Assembly (NCBI RefSeq): GCF_014195485.1
Contig: NZ_JACIBU010000001.1
Coordinates: 1,736,001 to 1,800,000, forward strand
DNA length: 64,000 nucleotides
Reading direction: 5' to 3'
Source: Modestobacter versicolor
GTDB lineage: Bacteria > Actinomycetota > Actinomycetes > Mycobacteriales > Geodermatophilaceae
Shown here piece by piece: positions 54,626 to 63,358 of this stretch. The notes under the pieces were generated by a model, which ran no database searches, was not told where the DNA came from, and worked only from the letters and a program-made list of their open reading frames with translations. Made by a program: the position numbers and the translations under genes. How positions within the stretch are numbered: position 1 is the stretch's first letter; each line of letters begins with the position of its first letter.

Positions 54626-56296
54626 TCAGTCCCGGGACAGCTTCCGGTAGGTGGCGCGGTGCGGGCGGGTGGCGTCGATGCCGAGCCGCTCGACCTTGTT
54701 CTTCTCGTAGTCCTGGAAGTTGCCCTCGAACCAGAACCACTTCGAGTCGCCCTCGTAGGCCAGGATGTGCGTCGCCACCCGGTCCAGGAACCAGCGGTCG
54801 TGGCTGACTACCACGGCGCAGCCTGGGAACTCGAGCAGCGCGCCCTCGAGGCTGGTCAGCGTCTCGACGTCCAGGTCGTTGGTCGGCTCGTCGAGCAGCA
54901 GCAGGTTGCCGCCCTGCTTGAGGGTCAGCGCCAGGTTCAGCCGGTTGCGCTCGCCACCGGAGAGCACGCCGGCCTTCTTCTGCTGGTCCGGGCCCTTGAA
55001 CCCGAACGCGGAGACGTAGGCCCGGGACGGCATCTCGACGTTGCCGACCTTGATGTGGTCCAGCCCGTCGGAGACGACCTCCCACAGGCTCTTGTTCGCG
55101 TCGATGCCGCTGCGGTTCTGCTCGACGTAGCTGATCTTGACCGTCTCGCCGACCTTGACCTCGCCGTCGTCGGGCTTGTCCTGGTCGACCAGCATCTTGA
55201 ACAGCGTCGTCTTGCCGGCGCCGTTCGGGCCGACCACGCCGACGATGCCGTTGCGCGGCAGCGTGAACGACAGGTCGTCGATCAGCACCCGGTCCCCGAA
55301 GCCCTTGGTGAGGTGCTTGGTCTCGATGACGATGCTGCCCAGCCGCGGGCCCGGCGGGATCTGGATCTCCTCGAAGTCCAGCTTGCGGAACTTGTCGGCC
55401 TCGGCGGCCATCTCCTCGTAGCGGGCCAGCCGCGCCTTGCTCTTGGCCTGGCGGGCCTTGGCGCCGGAGCGCACCCACTCGAGCTCCTCGCGGAGCCGCT
55501 TCTGCCGCTTCGCGTCCTTGGCGCCCTCGACCTTGAGCCGGGTCGCCTTGGTCTCCAGGTAGGTGGAGTAGTTGCCCTCGTAGGGGTACGCGCGGCCGCG
55601 GTCGAGCTCGAGGATCCACTCGGCGACGTTGTCCAGGAAGTACCGGTCGTGGGTGACGGCGACGACGGTGCCGGCGTACTTCTCCAGGTGCTGCTCCAGC
55701 CACGCGACGCTCTCCGCGTCCAGGTGGTTGGTGGGCTCGTCGAGGAGCAGCAGGTCGGGGGCCTCGAGCAGCAGCTTGCACAGCGCGACGCGGCGGCGCT
55801 CACCACCGGAGAGCACCGTGACGTCGGCGTCGCCGGGCGGGCAGCGCAGCGCGTCCATGGCCTGCTCGATGCGGGCGTCGAGCTCCCAGCCGTCGGCGTT
55901 CTCGATGACCTCCATGAGCTCGCCCTGCTCGGCCAGCAGCTTGTCGAAGTCGGCGTCGGGCTCGCCCATCGCCGCGCTGACCTCCTCGAAGCGGGTCAGC
56001 GCCGCGCGCAGGTCGGCGACCGCCTCCTCGACGTTGCCGCGCACGTCGAGGGCCTCGTTGAGCGGGGGCTCCTGCTGGAGCATGCCGACGGTGGCGTCGG
56101 GGGCCAGCATCGTCTCGCCGTTGGAGGCGGTCTCCATCCCGGCCATGATCTTCAGGACCGTGGACTTGCCGGCGCCGTTCGGGCCGACGACGCCGATCTT
56201 GGCGCCCGGCAGGAACGCCAGGGTGACGTCGTCGAGGATCACCTTGTCGCCGTGCGCCTTGCGCGCACGGACCATCGAGTAGATGTACTGGGCCAC
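54626..56296 (-). CDS. ettA: Energy-dependent translational throttle protein EttA (ABC-F)
   Basis: A 556-residue ABC-F protein with two ATPase domains (Walker A GPNGAGKST and GPNGAGKTT; signatures LSGGERRRVAL and LSGGERNRLNLAL; Walker B LLLLDEPTN in both) joined by the P-site tRNA-interacting linker. It binds the ribosomal E site and couples elongation to energy state. GTG 56296 starts MAQYIYSMVRARKAHGDKVI, as in Rv2477c. Downstream of ssb on the same strand. Confidence 0.95.
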   Translation of the reverse strand: MAQYIYSMVRARKAHGDKVILDDVTLAFLPGAKIGVVGPNGAGKSTVLKIMAGMETASNGETMLAPDATVGMLQQEPPLNEALDVRGNVEEAVADLRAALTRFEEVSAAMGEPDADFDKLLAEQGELMEVIENADGWELDARIEQAMDALRCPPGDADVTVLSGGERRRVALCKLLLEAPDLLLLDEPTNHLDAESVAWLEQHLEKYAGTVVAVTHDRYFLDNVAEWILELDRGRAYPYEGNYSTYLETKATRLKVEGAKDAKRQKRLREELEWVRSGAKARQAKSKARLARYEEMAAEADKFRKLDFEEIQIPPGPRLGSIVIETKHLTKGFGDRVLIDDLSFTLPRNGIVGVVGPNGAGKTTLFKMLVDQDKPDDGEVKVGETVKISYVEQNRSGIDANKSLWEVVSDGLDHIKVGNVEMPSRAYVSAFGFKGPDQQKKAGVLSGGERNRLNLALTLKQGGNLLLLDEPTNDLDVETLTSLEGALLEFPGCAVVVSHDRWFLDRVATHILAYEGDSKWFWFEGNFQDYEKNKVERLGIDATRPHRATYRKLSRD

Positions 56297-56328
56297 TGTG
56301 GGTTGGAGCCTTCCGTCAGGTCGCGAGC

Positions 56329-56374
56329 GGGGGCGGGGCAGGGCGGCCGTTGCGGCGGCACCGGCCCCGCCCCC
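56329..56374 (-). terminator. Hairpin after ssb
   Basis: An 11-bp perfect stem GGGGGCGGGGC with a 24-base loop lies 36 bases downstream of the ssb stop, before ettA. Confidence 0.55.
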
Positions 56375-56410
56375 TGCGTTCTCGACTCCGATCCTCCCAG
56401 TCCGGGAGGG

Positions 56411-56938
56411 TCACGTCAGTACCGGCACCGCCTCGCGGTCGCCGATCACGTCGGAGTCTGCCTGGTGCAACGTCGACTCCCCGCCGATGTAGTCCGTCGA
56501 CCGGTCGGCGTACGGGTCCTCGGTCGGCGGGACCTCGGCCTGCGCCTCCTCCGCTGCGGGGACGGCCGCCGGTGACCCTGCGCGGGCCGGGCGGGTGAAC
56601 GCAGACCAGCCGCGGGCCAGGTTCAGCCCGACGGCGACGGCCTTGATCCGGTTGGAGCTGCGCCGGCCCGCCTCGGACTCCCAGGACTCGGTCAGCAGGT
56701 TGCCGACCACGAGCACCGGGTCGCCCTTGGTGATGCTGCGGGCGACGTTGCCGCCGAGCTCGCCCCAGCAGGCGACGTCGATCCAGAGCGTGGCGCCGTC
56801 GACGAAGCCGCGGGTCTCCTCGTCCCAGCGCCGGGACGTCGACGCCATCCGGAAGTTGGTGACCGAGCCGTTGGCGGTCCGGTTGTGGCGGGGGACGTCG
56901 ACGACGTTGCCCACGACGTGCAGGCTTGTCTCGTACAC
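56411..56938 (-). CDS. ssb: Single-stranded DNA-binding protein (Rv2478c-like paralogue)
   Basis: A 175-residue OB-fold SSB: TSLHVVGNVVDVPRHNRTAN, NFRMASTSRRWDEETRGFVD, LWIDVACWGELGGNVARSIT, KGDPVLVVGNLLTESW. The tail lacks the acidic DDDIPF-type C terminus of the replicative SSB and ends VPVLT. It is therefore a secondary paralogue, as Rv2478c is in M. tuberculosis. GTG 56938 follows GAGGAG. It sits upstream of ettA in the conserved order. Confidence 0.9.
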   Translation of the reverse strand: MYETSLHVVGNVVDVPRHNRTANGSVTNFRMASTSRRWDEETRGFVDGATLWIDVACWGELGGNVARSITKGDPVLVVGNLLTESWESEAGRRSSNRIKAVAVGLNLARGWSAFTRPARAGSPAAVPAAEEAQAEVPPTEDPYADRSTDYIGGESTLHQADSDVIGDREAVPVLT

Positions 56939-57089
56939 GGTGCTCCTCGGGTGATGGGCCGCGGCGACCTGCCGGGCTGCTCCCACCCTCGGGGCCGGCG
57001 TCGGCGCGGAGAAGGCCGCGAGCGCAGCTGTGGACGAGGGCCCCGGCTGTGGAGAGCGGCGCCCGGGGCGCGGGCGCGACCGCTAGGGC

Positions 57090-57899
57090 TCAGCCGGGCA
57101 CCCGGCCGCGCACGGTCCACGCCCGGGCGGTCAGCGCGATCGAGCCGTCGTCCCGCACCGGGACGTCGGCGCGCAACGCCTCGCGCAGCGCCGTCCGGTC
57201 GTCGCGACCCAGGGTGGCGACGTAGGCCGGCGCGTGACCGGTGCCGCCGAGGAAGGGCGTCCAGTAGTCGTCGAAGTCGGCGAAGACCGTGGGGACGTCG
57301 ATCGAGCCGGTGACGACGTCGGTGAGCCCGGCCCCGCGGAACAGCCCACCCAGCGGCCCCGGGGCGCAGACCGGGAAGCGGGCGCCCTCGTCCAGCGACC
57401 CGGCGGCGAGGGTCACCCGGGTGGCGGCGGCCCAGAACAGCCGCATCAGCTCCATGCCGCCGGCGTAGTCCCAGACGTAGGCGGCGACCAGCCCGCCCGG
57501 CGCGACCACCCGGCGCCACTCGGCGACGGCCGCCGGGTGGCCGGGCAGGAAGTTCAGCACCAGCCCGGAGACGACGACGTCGACCGCGGCGTCCTCGACC
57601 GGCAGCACCAGCGCGTCGGCGGTGCGGAAGGCGACGCGGGGGTCGACCACGTGCGCGGCCGCGTGCGCGACGAACTCCGGCGACCGGTCGACGCCCAGCA
57701 CGCTCGCCGGTGCCGCGTGGTCGAGGACCGTCGACGTGAGCACCCCGGTGCCGCAGCCGACGTCCAGCCAGCGCCGTCCGGCCGGCACACCGAGCTCGGC
57801 GACGAAGCGCTGGGCCACCGGCCGGCTCCACCGGCCGACGTACCTCTCATACCGGTCACCGTCGGTCCAGGACCCGGTCACCGCGGTCGTCTCGTCCAT
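57090..57899 (-). CDS. SAM-dependent class I methyltransferase
   Basis: A 269-residue methyltransferase_11-type protein: motif I WLDVGCGTGVLTSTVL, then ADALVLPVEDAAVDVVVSGL (motifs II-III) and VVAPGGLVAAYVWDY. The substrate is probably a small molecule but not predictable. ATG 57899 is preceded by GGTGGGGTGG. Divergent from tRNA-Arg. Confidence 0.9.
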   Translation of the reverse strand: MDETTAVTGSWTDGDRYERYVGRWSRPVAQRFVAELGVPAGRRWLDVGCGTGVLTSTVLDHAAPASVLGVDRSPEFVAHAAAHVVDPRVAFRTADALVLPVEDAAVDVVVSGLVLNFLPGHPAAVAEWRRVVAPGGLVAAYVWDYAGGMELMRLFWAAATRVTLAAGSLDEGARFPVCAPGPLGGLFRGAGLTDVVTGSIDVPTVFADFDDYWTPFLGGTGHAPAYVATLGRDDRTALREALRADVPVRDDGSIALTARAWTVRGRVPG

Positions 57900-57971
57900 C
57901 GCCACCCCACCTCGACGTGGGGTCATGCTGCCCGGGGACCGGCCGTTGTGGTGCGATGATCTGCGCCGCGA

Positions 57972-58044
57972 GCGCCCGTAGCTCAGTGGATAGAGCAGGT
58001 GCCTTCTAAGCACTTGGTCGCAGGTTCGATCCCTGCCGGGCGCG
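57972..58044 (+). tRNA. tRNA-Arg (UCU)
   Basis: Acceptor GCGCCCG pairs with CGGGCGC, the D arm is GCTC-AGTGGATA-GAGC, the anticodon loop is CTTCTAA with anticodon TCT, and the T loop is TTCGATC. Discriminator G; CCA not encoded. Confidence 0.95.
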
Positions 58045-58067
58045 CTGAGGTGAGGCCGCCGGCGACG

Positions 58068-58628
58068 TCACGCCCCGGGTGCGCCGAAGAGCAGGTCGCT
58101 GGCGCGGGCGAGCACGTCTGCCCGGGTGCGGTCACCGTGGCCGGCGGCGAGGAAGTGCTCGCCGATCGCCAGGCAGAAGGCGAGCAGGCTGCGCGCCTCC
58201 ACCTCGTCGGGGTCGGCGCAGAACGTGCCGATCAGCTCGCGCAGCAGCCCCATCCGCCGGTCGTCGACCCGGCGCAGGCGTCCGGCGACCGCCGGGTCGT
58301 GCCGTGCCCAGTCGCGGACGGCCAGGTCGATCGGCAGCAGGCGCTCGCTGGAGAACGTCAGCGCACCAGCACGGCGGATCCGGGCCGGCGCGTCCCCGCC
58401 GGCACGGTCGACCCGCTCGAGCACCTCGTCGGTGCTCTCCCGCTCCCAGGTCTCGAGCATGGCCTCCAGCAGGGCGTCCCGGTCGGCGAACGCCCCGTAG
58501 AACCCGCCCTTGGTGACGCCGAGCGCCTTGGCCAGCACCTCCACCCGGACAGCGTCCGGGCCGCCGGTCGCCAGCGCCCGCAGCCCGGCCTCGATCCACT
58601 GCTCACGGGTCGTGCGGACCGGGGGCAC
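58068..58628 (-). CDS. TetR family transcriptional regulator
   Basis: A 186-residue regulator: HTH RTTREQWIEAGLRALATGGP, then VEVLAKALGVTKGGFYGAFA with the usual GxFY. Divergent from the gene at 58710; the gap holds two copies of an 18-base imperfect palindrome, which it most likely binds, repressing both genes. Confidence 0.9.
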   Translation of the reverse strand: MPPVRTTREQWIEAGLRALATGGPDAVRVEVLAKALGVTKGGFYGAFADRDALLEAMLETWERESTDEVLERVDRAGGDAPARIRRAGALTFSSERLLPIDLAVRDWARHDPAVAGRLRRVDDRRMGLLRELIGTFCADPDEVEARSLLAFCLAIGEHFLAAGHGDRTRADVLARASDLLFGAPGA

Positions 58629-58642
58629 GGGGTCACCTCATC

Positions 58643-58660
58643 TGTATACGGAGCCGTACA
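58643..58660. promoter_or_regulatory. TetR operator O1
   Basis: TGTATACGGAGCCGTACA, built on the palindrome TACGG-AG-CCGTA. Identical to O2 except one base, 32 bases apart, in the divergent gap. Confidence 0.7.
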
Positions 58661-58674
58661 AAGCCGTTAGCCTT

Positions 58675-58692
58675 TGTATACGGAACCGTACA
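58675..58692. promoter_or_regulatory. TetR operator O2
   Basis: TGTATACGGAACCGTACA. It lies directly upstream of the SD of the divergent gene and includes a TATACG hexamer that could be its -10 box, so binding would block the promoter. Confidence 0.7.
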
Positions 58693-58709
58693 TGGACCGG
58701 AGGCCCACC

Positions 58710-59195
58710 ATGCACCTCGTCCCCACCGCTCGGGTGACCCGCGACGTCCCCGACCGCCTGGGCGCACTCAGCGCGCTGCCCGCCATCGACTACGCCGACC
58801 GGTTCACGCTCACCACGGGAGCGGTCGCGACCCCGGAGGAGTGGGCCCGGGCGATGTTCGGCGACACCCCCAGCCCGGCCGAGGTGCTGATCTGGCGGGG
58901 GGTCCTCGGCTTCCGGCTCATCCGGGGGCGGTCACCGGCCACGGTCGGTGGCTGGCGCATCGGCGGACGCGGACCCGGCTGGATCCGGCTGGAGACCGCG
59001 TCCTGGTTCCTCAGCGCGAACATGCTGGTGCAGACCGGCGGCGGCGAGGTGAGCTGGACGACCTGCCTCCGCTTCGACCGCCCCCTGGGCCGGGTGGTCT
59101 GGATCCCGGCGTCGGCCGTCCACCGCCGCCTGGTGCCCGGCGTGCTCCGCGCCGCCGCCGCGCGTCTCACCGCCGGTGGCCGAGACGCCTCCTGA
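58710..59195 (+). CDS. DUF2867-like protein, TetR-controlled
   Basis: A 161-residue protein of the DUF2867 / SRPBCC-like type: LPAIDYADRFTLTTGAVATP at the N terminus, ETASWFLSANMLVQTGGGEV in the middle and RPLGRVVWIPASAVHRRLVP near the end. No catalytic residues are known. ATG 58710 has GGAGG six bases upstream, which decides it over the ATG at 58692 (inside operator O2). Probably induced when the TetR protein is released by a ligand. Confidence 0.8.
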   Translation: MHLVPTARVTRDVPDRLGALSALPAIDYADRFTLTTGAVATPEEWARAMFGDTPSPAEVLIWRGVLGFRLIRGRSPATVGGWRIGGRGPGWIRLETASWFLSANMLVQTGGGEVSWTTCLRFDRPLGRVVWIPASAVHRRLVPGVLRAAAARLTAGGRDAS

Positions 59196-59227
59196 GCCCG
59201 TCACCCCGGTGGCTAGCCTGCTGCGCC

Positions 59228-59635
59228 ATGGGGATGTTCGGCACGTTCACCTACAGCGCCGGCTCCTGGACCGGCACGGACTCCCCCACCGAGCCCGTCC
59301 TGGTCATCGACGTGCACGACAGCGACATCGCCACCGTCGACTACCGGCCGGCCGTCGACGCCGCCGGGCGCTGCTACCTGGGCTACCAGCCGCGGGTCTA
59401 CTTCGAGGACCCGGCGGCCAGCGACCCGGTCGACAACGACGCCGAGGCCCGCGGGCTCGCGCGGTGGGCCCGGACGGCGACCGGCCGGGACGTCGACCCC
59501 GACGACGTCCTCGCGCTGCTGGCCCCGGACGACGAGGACGCCGACCCGGAGGACCTCTTCGTCGAGGACACCGTGCGCCGGCTGCTGGAGCTGGCCGGGC
59601 TCCCGGTGCCGGAGGAGCTGCTCCCCGAGGAGTGA
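59228..59635 (+). CDS. Hypothetical acidic protein
   Basis: A 135-residue protein (MGMFGTFTYSAGSWTGTDSP at the start) with a strongly acidic C-terminal half (DDEDADPEDLFVEDTVRRLL). I do not recognise it. TAGCCT lies eight bases before the ATG and no SD is seen, suggesting a near-leaderless transcript. Ends four bases before the convergent PNPOx-like gene. Confidence 0.7.
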   Translation: MGMFGTFTYSAGSWTGTDSPTEPVLVIDVHDSDIATVDYRPAVDAAGRCYLGYQPRVYFEDPAASDPVDNDAEARGLARWARTATGRDVDPDDVLALLAPDDEDADPEDLFVEDTVRRLLELAGLPVPEELLPEE

Positions 59636-59639
59636 CCGG

Positions 59640-60134
59640 TCACGGCGGGGAGACGGCCAGCCTCGCGTCGGTGGCGTTGTCGAAACGCTGGTCGCCGCCC
59701 CGGACCAGCACGGAGTGCCGGTGCACGGTCGCCGCGTAGGCCCGCAGCGCAGCGCCCGGTCCGACCTCGTCGGTGCCGAGCTGCTGCCGCTCCGGCAGGC
59801 GGGCGTTGAGGAGCTCCAGCGCCGCCGGCAGCGCACCGTCGTCGACCGCGACGGCGGTCGCCTCCAGGTAGACCGCCTCGGCCCTGCCGATGGGCGCGTG
59901 CGTGTCGAACAGCGTGATCGCCACCGCCGGGCGGGCGACGAGGTTCCCGGAGTGGCGGCTGTCCGGCGAGGACACCCAGACGACGCGGCTGTCGCCGTCC
60001 GGGGCGAAGAAGAGCGGGGTGACCCACGGGCCGCCGTCGTCGTCGACGGTCCCGAGCACGAGGTAGCGGTGCTCGGCGAGCAGTCGCGGGACGGTCTCCC
60101 ACATCGACCCGCTCAGCGGGTGCGCGTCGGGCAT
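59640..60134 (-). CDS. Pyridoxamine 5'-phosphate oxidase-family protein
   Basis: A 164-residue split-barrel flavin-binding protein: LAEHRYLVLGTVDDDGGPWV, TPLFFAPDGDSRVVWVSSPD, then HSGNLVARPAVAITLFD. Probably an F420- or FMN-dependent reductase of unknown substrate. ATG 60134 follows GGAGAGG. Confidence 0.88.
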   Translation of the reverse strand: MPDAHPLSGSMWETVPRLLAEHRYLVLGTVDDDGGPWVTPLFFAPDGDSRVVWVSSPDSRHSGNLVARPAVAITLFDTHAPIGRAEAVYLEATAVAVDDGALPAALELLNARLPERQQLGTDEVGPGAALRAYAATVHRHSVLVRGGDQRFDNATDARLAVSPP

Positions 60135-60195
60135 CGGGACGCCTCTCCTCGGGTGTGCGGCCAGCCTGCCGCAGGTCACCGAGGGGAGACCAGGC

Positions 60196-60339
60196 CTAGC
60201 GGGCCCGGCGTTCCGCGGCCGACCGCCGGCGGAGCACCCAGGCGGCACCGGCCGCGACGACGCCGGCCGCCACGCCGACGTACACGCAGCCCTCCAGCAG
60301 TCCCTGCATCCCGGTGAACGGTCCCTGCCACTCGGTCAT
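60196..60339 (-). CDS. Small single-TM protein, 47 residues
   Basis: A short protein with one hydrophobic helix (GCVYVGVAAGVVAAGAAWVL) followed by a basic tail RRRSAAERRAR, which would place the C terminus inside. ATG 60339 has GAGGA just upstream. Not recognised. Encoded between the PNPOx-like gene and the protease. Confidence 0.55.
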   Translation of the reverse strand: MTEWQGPFTGMQGLLEGCVYVGVAAGVVAAGAAWVLRRRSAAERRAR

Positions 60340-60479
60340 CGCGTCCTCGCCTCTCGCTGCCCTGTGCGGACGACGTCGGCACGTCCCCCCTCGGGCTGGA
60401 GCCCCGGCGCCGGAGTTCATCCGAACGGGGGCACGGGCCGGGGCGTGCAGCCAACTCGCAGACCACGCACAGCGTCACC

Positions 60480-61673
60480 ATGGCCGGGGCGCCTGTACTC
60501 GGCCCCGTGAGCGAGACAGCAGAGGCGCCGGCACCCTCGAACCCCACCCGGCGGAAGCGGACAGCAGCGATCGGCTCCCTGGTGGCGCTGGGCCTCGCGG
60601 CCAGCGCCGTCTTCGGCGTCCAGACGGCCCTCGGCGGCACCGCGACCGCCGCCCGGGCGATCGCCGCCCCGGCGAGCGACCCGGCCGTCGTCTTCGGCGG
60701 CCGCGGCGGCTACGGCTGGGGCCCCGGCACGCTGCCCGGCAGCGGGAGCACGGGCAGCTCCACCGTGGCCGCCGCGACCGAGGCGACGGCCGACCAGCTG
60801 GTCGGCGTCGTCGACGTCACCACGGTGCTCGGCTACGAGAACGGCGAGGCCGCCGGCACCGGCATGGTGCTCACCTCCGACGGCGAGGTGCTGACCAACA
60901 ACCACGTGGTCGAGGGCGCCACCAGCATCACCGTCACGGTGCTGTCCACCGGCGTGAGCTACGAGGCGACCGTCGTCGGCACCGACCCCACCGACGACGT
61001 CGCCGTCCTGCAGCTCAGCGACGCCTCGGGGCTGGACACCGTGCAGGCCGACGACGACGCGGTCGCCGTGGGCGACGCGGTCACCGCGGTCGGCAACGCC
61101 GGAGGCGCGGCGGGCACCAGCGCCGCGGCCGGCACCGTCACCGCCCTGGACCAGTCGATCACCGCGACCGACGAGAGCGGCCAGGACGCCGAGCAGCTGA
61201 CCGGCCTGATCGAGATCGCGGCCGACGTCGAGGCCGGCGACTCCGGCGGCCCGCTCTACGACGCCGAGGGCGAGGTCGTCGGGATGGACACCGCCGCCTC
61301 CAGCACCGGCGGTCAGGCCTACGCCATCCCGATCGCGACCGCGCTGTCCATCGCCGAGCAGATCACCAGCGGGGTGGACGACGAGACGGTCCACCAGGGG
61401 TACCCGGCGTTCCTCGGCGTCTCCGTGCAGAGCGGCGCCACCGGCGGTGCGGCGGTGGCCGGTGTCGTCGCCGGTGGGCCGGCCGACCAGGCGGGCCTCA
61501 CCGCCGGCGACGTGGTCACCGCGGTCGGCGGGTCGACGGTCACCGCCGCGGAGGACGTCAGCGCGGCGCTGGCCGGGCTCGACCCCGGCGACGAGGTCAC
61601 CGTGACCTGGACCGACGCCACCGGCCGGTCGCAGACGGCGACGGTCACGCTGGCCACCGGCCCGGCCGACTGA
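60480..61673 (+). CDS. Trypsin-like serine protease with PDZ domain (S1C, DegP/HtrA-like)
   Basis: A 397-residue HtrA-like protease: N-terminal basic segment (TRRKRTAAIG) and a membrane or signal helix (SLVALGLAASAVFGV), a Gly/Ser linker, then the trypsin fold with H142 (TNNHVVEG), D173 (PTDDVAVLQL) and S255 (AGDSGGPL), and a C-terminal PDZ domain (VAGVVAGGPADQAGLTAGDV). Acts outside the membrane on misfolded or specific proteins. Neither ATG 60480 nor GTG 60507 has a clear SD. Confidence 0.92.
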   Translation: MAGAPVLGPVSETAEAPAPSNPTRRKRTAAIGSLVALGLAASAVFGVQTALGGTATAARAIAAPASDPAVVFGGRGGYGWGPGTLPGSGSTGSSTVAAATEATADQLVGVVDVTTVLGYENGEAAGTGMVLTSDGEVLTNNHVVEGATSITVTVLSTGVSYEATVVGTDPTDDVAVLQLSDASGLDTVQADDDAVAVGDAVTAVGNAGGAAGTSAAAGTVTALDQSITATDESGQDAEQLTGLIEIAADVEAGDSGGPLYDAEGEVVGMDTAASSTGGQAYAIPIATALSIAEQITSGVDDETVHQGYPAFLGVSVQSGATGGAAVAGVVAGGPADQAGLTAGDVVTAVGGSTVTAAEDVSAALAGLDPGDEVTVTWTDATGRSQTATVTLATGPAD

Positions 61674-61694
61674 CCTGCCCATCGGGCCGGACGT

Positions 61695-61752
61695 CGAGAG
61701 GCGGCCGGCTGCGGTGTCCGGGACCCCCGTCACCGCAGCCGGCCGCCTCTCG
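61695..61752. terminator. Bidirectional terminator, 22-bp perfect stem
   Basis: CGAGAGGCGGCCGGCTGCGG plus TG pairs exactly with 61731-61752 around a 14-base loop, between the convergent protease (ends 61673) and amidase (ends 61767) genes. Confidence 0.9.
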
Positions 61753-61766
61753 GCGCAGGCCCCCGT

Positions 61767-63353
61767 TCAGACCGGCGGGGTCAGCCGCCGGTCCCAGCCG
61801 GCGAGCAGCGCGGTCAGCGCCGTGTCGGAGCCGGCGGCCCCGAGCAGCGCGAGCCCGGCCGGCAGCCCGTCGACCAGCGCCGCCGGGGCGACGGCCACCG
61901 GCAGCCCGCCCACCCCGGCCAGGCAGGTGAGCCGCAACGTCGCGGCGCGGTACTCCGCCTTGCGGGCCGGGTCGGCCGCGATCGGCGGCGCGGTGGAGCT
62001 GGCCGCCGGCATGAGGACGGCGGTCCCGGCGGGCAGCCGCGCGGCCAGCGCGGCCCGCCCCTCGGCGACCACCTCGCGGGCCGCCGCCAGCTGCTCGGGT
62101 GCGACCGCGGCGCCGTCGGCGAACCGCTGGGCGACCCCTGGCCCGAGCACGCCGGGGTGCGCGGTGATCCAGTCACCGTGCGCGGCCCAGGCCTCGGCGC
62201 CCTGGACGGCGCGGAAGGCGGTGAACCAGCGTTCCCGCTCCGCCGCCGTCGTGAGCTGCCCGGCCGACAGCGGCAGCCCGGTGGCGGCCGCCAGCCCGGC
62301 CGCGGCGTCGGCCAGTGCGCGGGCCACCGGCGCGTCGGCGAGGGCCAGCAGGTCCTCGGCGAGCACCAGCTCGGTGGTCGCTGCTGCGGCAGCCGGCAGC
62401 AGCAGCGCGGCCACCCGGTGCAGCAGGCCGGCGTCGCGGGTCAGCCAGCCCAGGGTGTCGAAGCTGGGCGCCAGCGGCAGGACCCCGTCGAGCGGCACGA
62501 CGCCGTGGGTGGGCCGCAACCCGTGCAGCCCGCAGTAGGACGCCGGCACCCGGATCGAGCCCGCGGTGTCGGTGCCCACCCCGACGTCGGCCGTGCCCCG
62601 GGCGACCGCGCTGGCCGGCCCGCTGGTCGAGCCGCCGACGACCAGCCCGGGCCCCCACGGGTTCACCGGGCTGCCGGAGTGCACGTTGGTGCCGGACAGG
62701 CTGTAGGCCAGCTCGTCGGTGCGGGCGATGCCGCGCACCTCCGCGCCGGCCGCGAGCAGCCGGGCGAGCACCGGGGCGTGCGCGGGAACGGGCAGCGACT
62801 CGGCGAGCACCACCGGGTTGCCGGCGCCGACCGGGTGCCCGGCCACCGCGACCAGGTCCTTCACCGCCAGCCGCACGCCGTCCAGCGGGCCGCTGCCCGT
62901 CGCGACCACCAGCGGGGTGCCGGTGACCCGCCAGGTGGCGGCGTCCTCCCGGGCCAGCACGTCGACGGCCGGGGGCGGCGGGGTCGAGCTGACGTGCGCC
63001 ACCCGGATCTGCCAGCCCTGCGGGCCCTTCTCCCACACCTGGGTCTGCAGCCCGCGGGTGCCGTCCGGGCGCAGCGTCTCGGCCATCGCCGTCGCCACCC
63101 CGGGGGCGTGCACCCGCACGTGCAGCGAGGTGATCGTGCGGGCCGGGGCACCGCCGCGACCCCGGCGGTACGCGCTGATCGCCGCGTGCGAGACCAGCAC
63201 GCCGGCCGGGTCGGCCCGGATCGTCTCGGCGCCGGGGGCGAACAGTTCGTCGAGCTCGGCGAGGTCGTCGGCGGCCAGCGCGGTCTCGTAGCGGGCGACG
63301 GCCTCCCGCACCTCCTGCTCGACCAGCGCGCTGAGCGGGACGGTCTCCAGCAC
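61767..63353 (-). CDS. AtzH-like domain fused to an amidase (AtzE-like)
   Basis: 528 residues. Residues 1-125 form an NTF2-fold AtzH-like domain (AVARYETALAADDLAELDEL, HVRVHAPGVATAMAETLRPD, QVWEKGPQGWQIRVAHVSST). The rest is an amidase-signature enzyme with K165 (RLAVKDLVAVAG), cis-Ser in GGSTSGPASA (242-244) and S266 in GTDTAGSIRVPASY. In Pseudomonas ADP the separate AtzH and AtzE proteins act in cyanuric acid degradation, AtzE on carboxybiuret-type amides. Here they are one chain. GTG 63353 starts five bases after the cupin stop. Confidence 0.9.
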   Translation of the reverse strand: MLETVPLSALVEQEVREAVARYETALAADDLAELDELFAPGAETIRADPAGVLVSHAAISAYRRGRGGAPARTITSLHVRVHAPGVATAMAETLRPDGTRGLQTQVWEKGPQGWQIRVAHVSSTPPPPAVDVLAREDAATWRVTGTPLVVATGSGPLDGVRLAVKDLVAVAGHPVGAGNPVVLAESLPVPAHAPVLARLLAAGAEVRGIARTDELAYSLSGTNVHSGSPVNPWGPGLVVGGSTSGPASAVARGTADVGVGTDTAGSIRVPASYCGLHGLRPTHGVVPLDGVLPLAPSFDTLGWLTRDAGLLHRVAALLLPAAAAATTELVLAEDLLALADAPVARALADAAAGLAAATGLPLSAGQLTTAAERERWFTAFRAVQGAEAWAAHGDWITAHPGVLGPGVAQRFADGAAVAPEQLAAAREVVAEGRAALAARLPAGTAVLMPAASSTAPPIAADPARKAEYRAATLRLTCLAGVGGLPVAVAPAALVDGLPAGLALLGAAGSDTALTALLAGWDRRLTPPV

Positions 63354-63358
63354 CGGGG

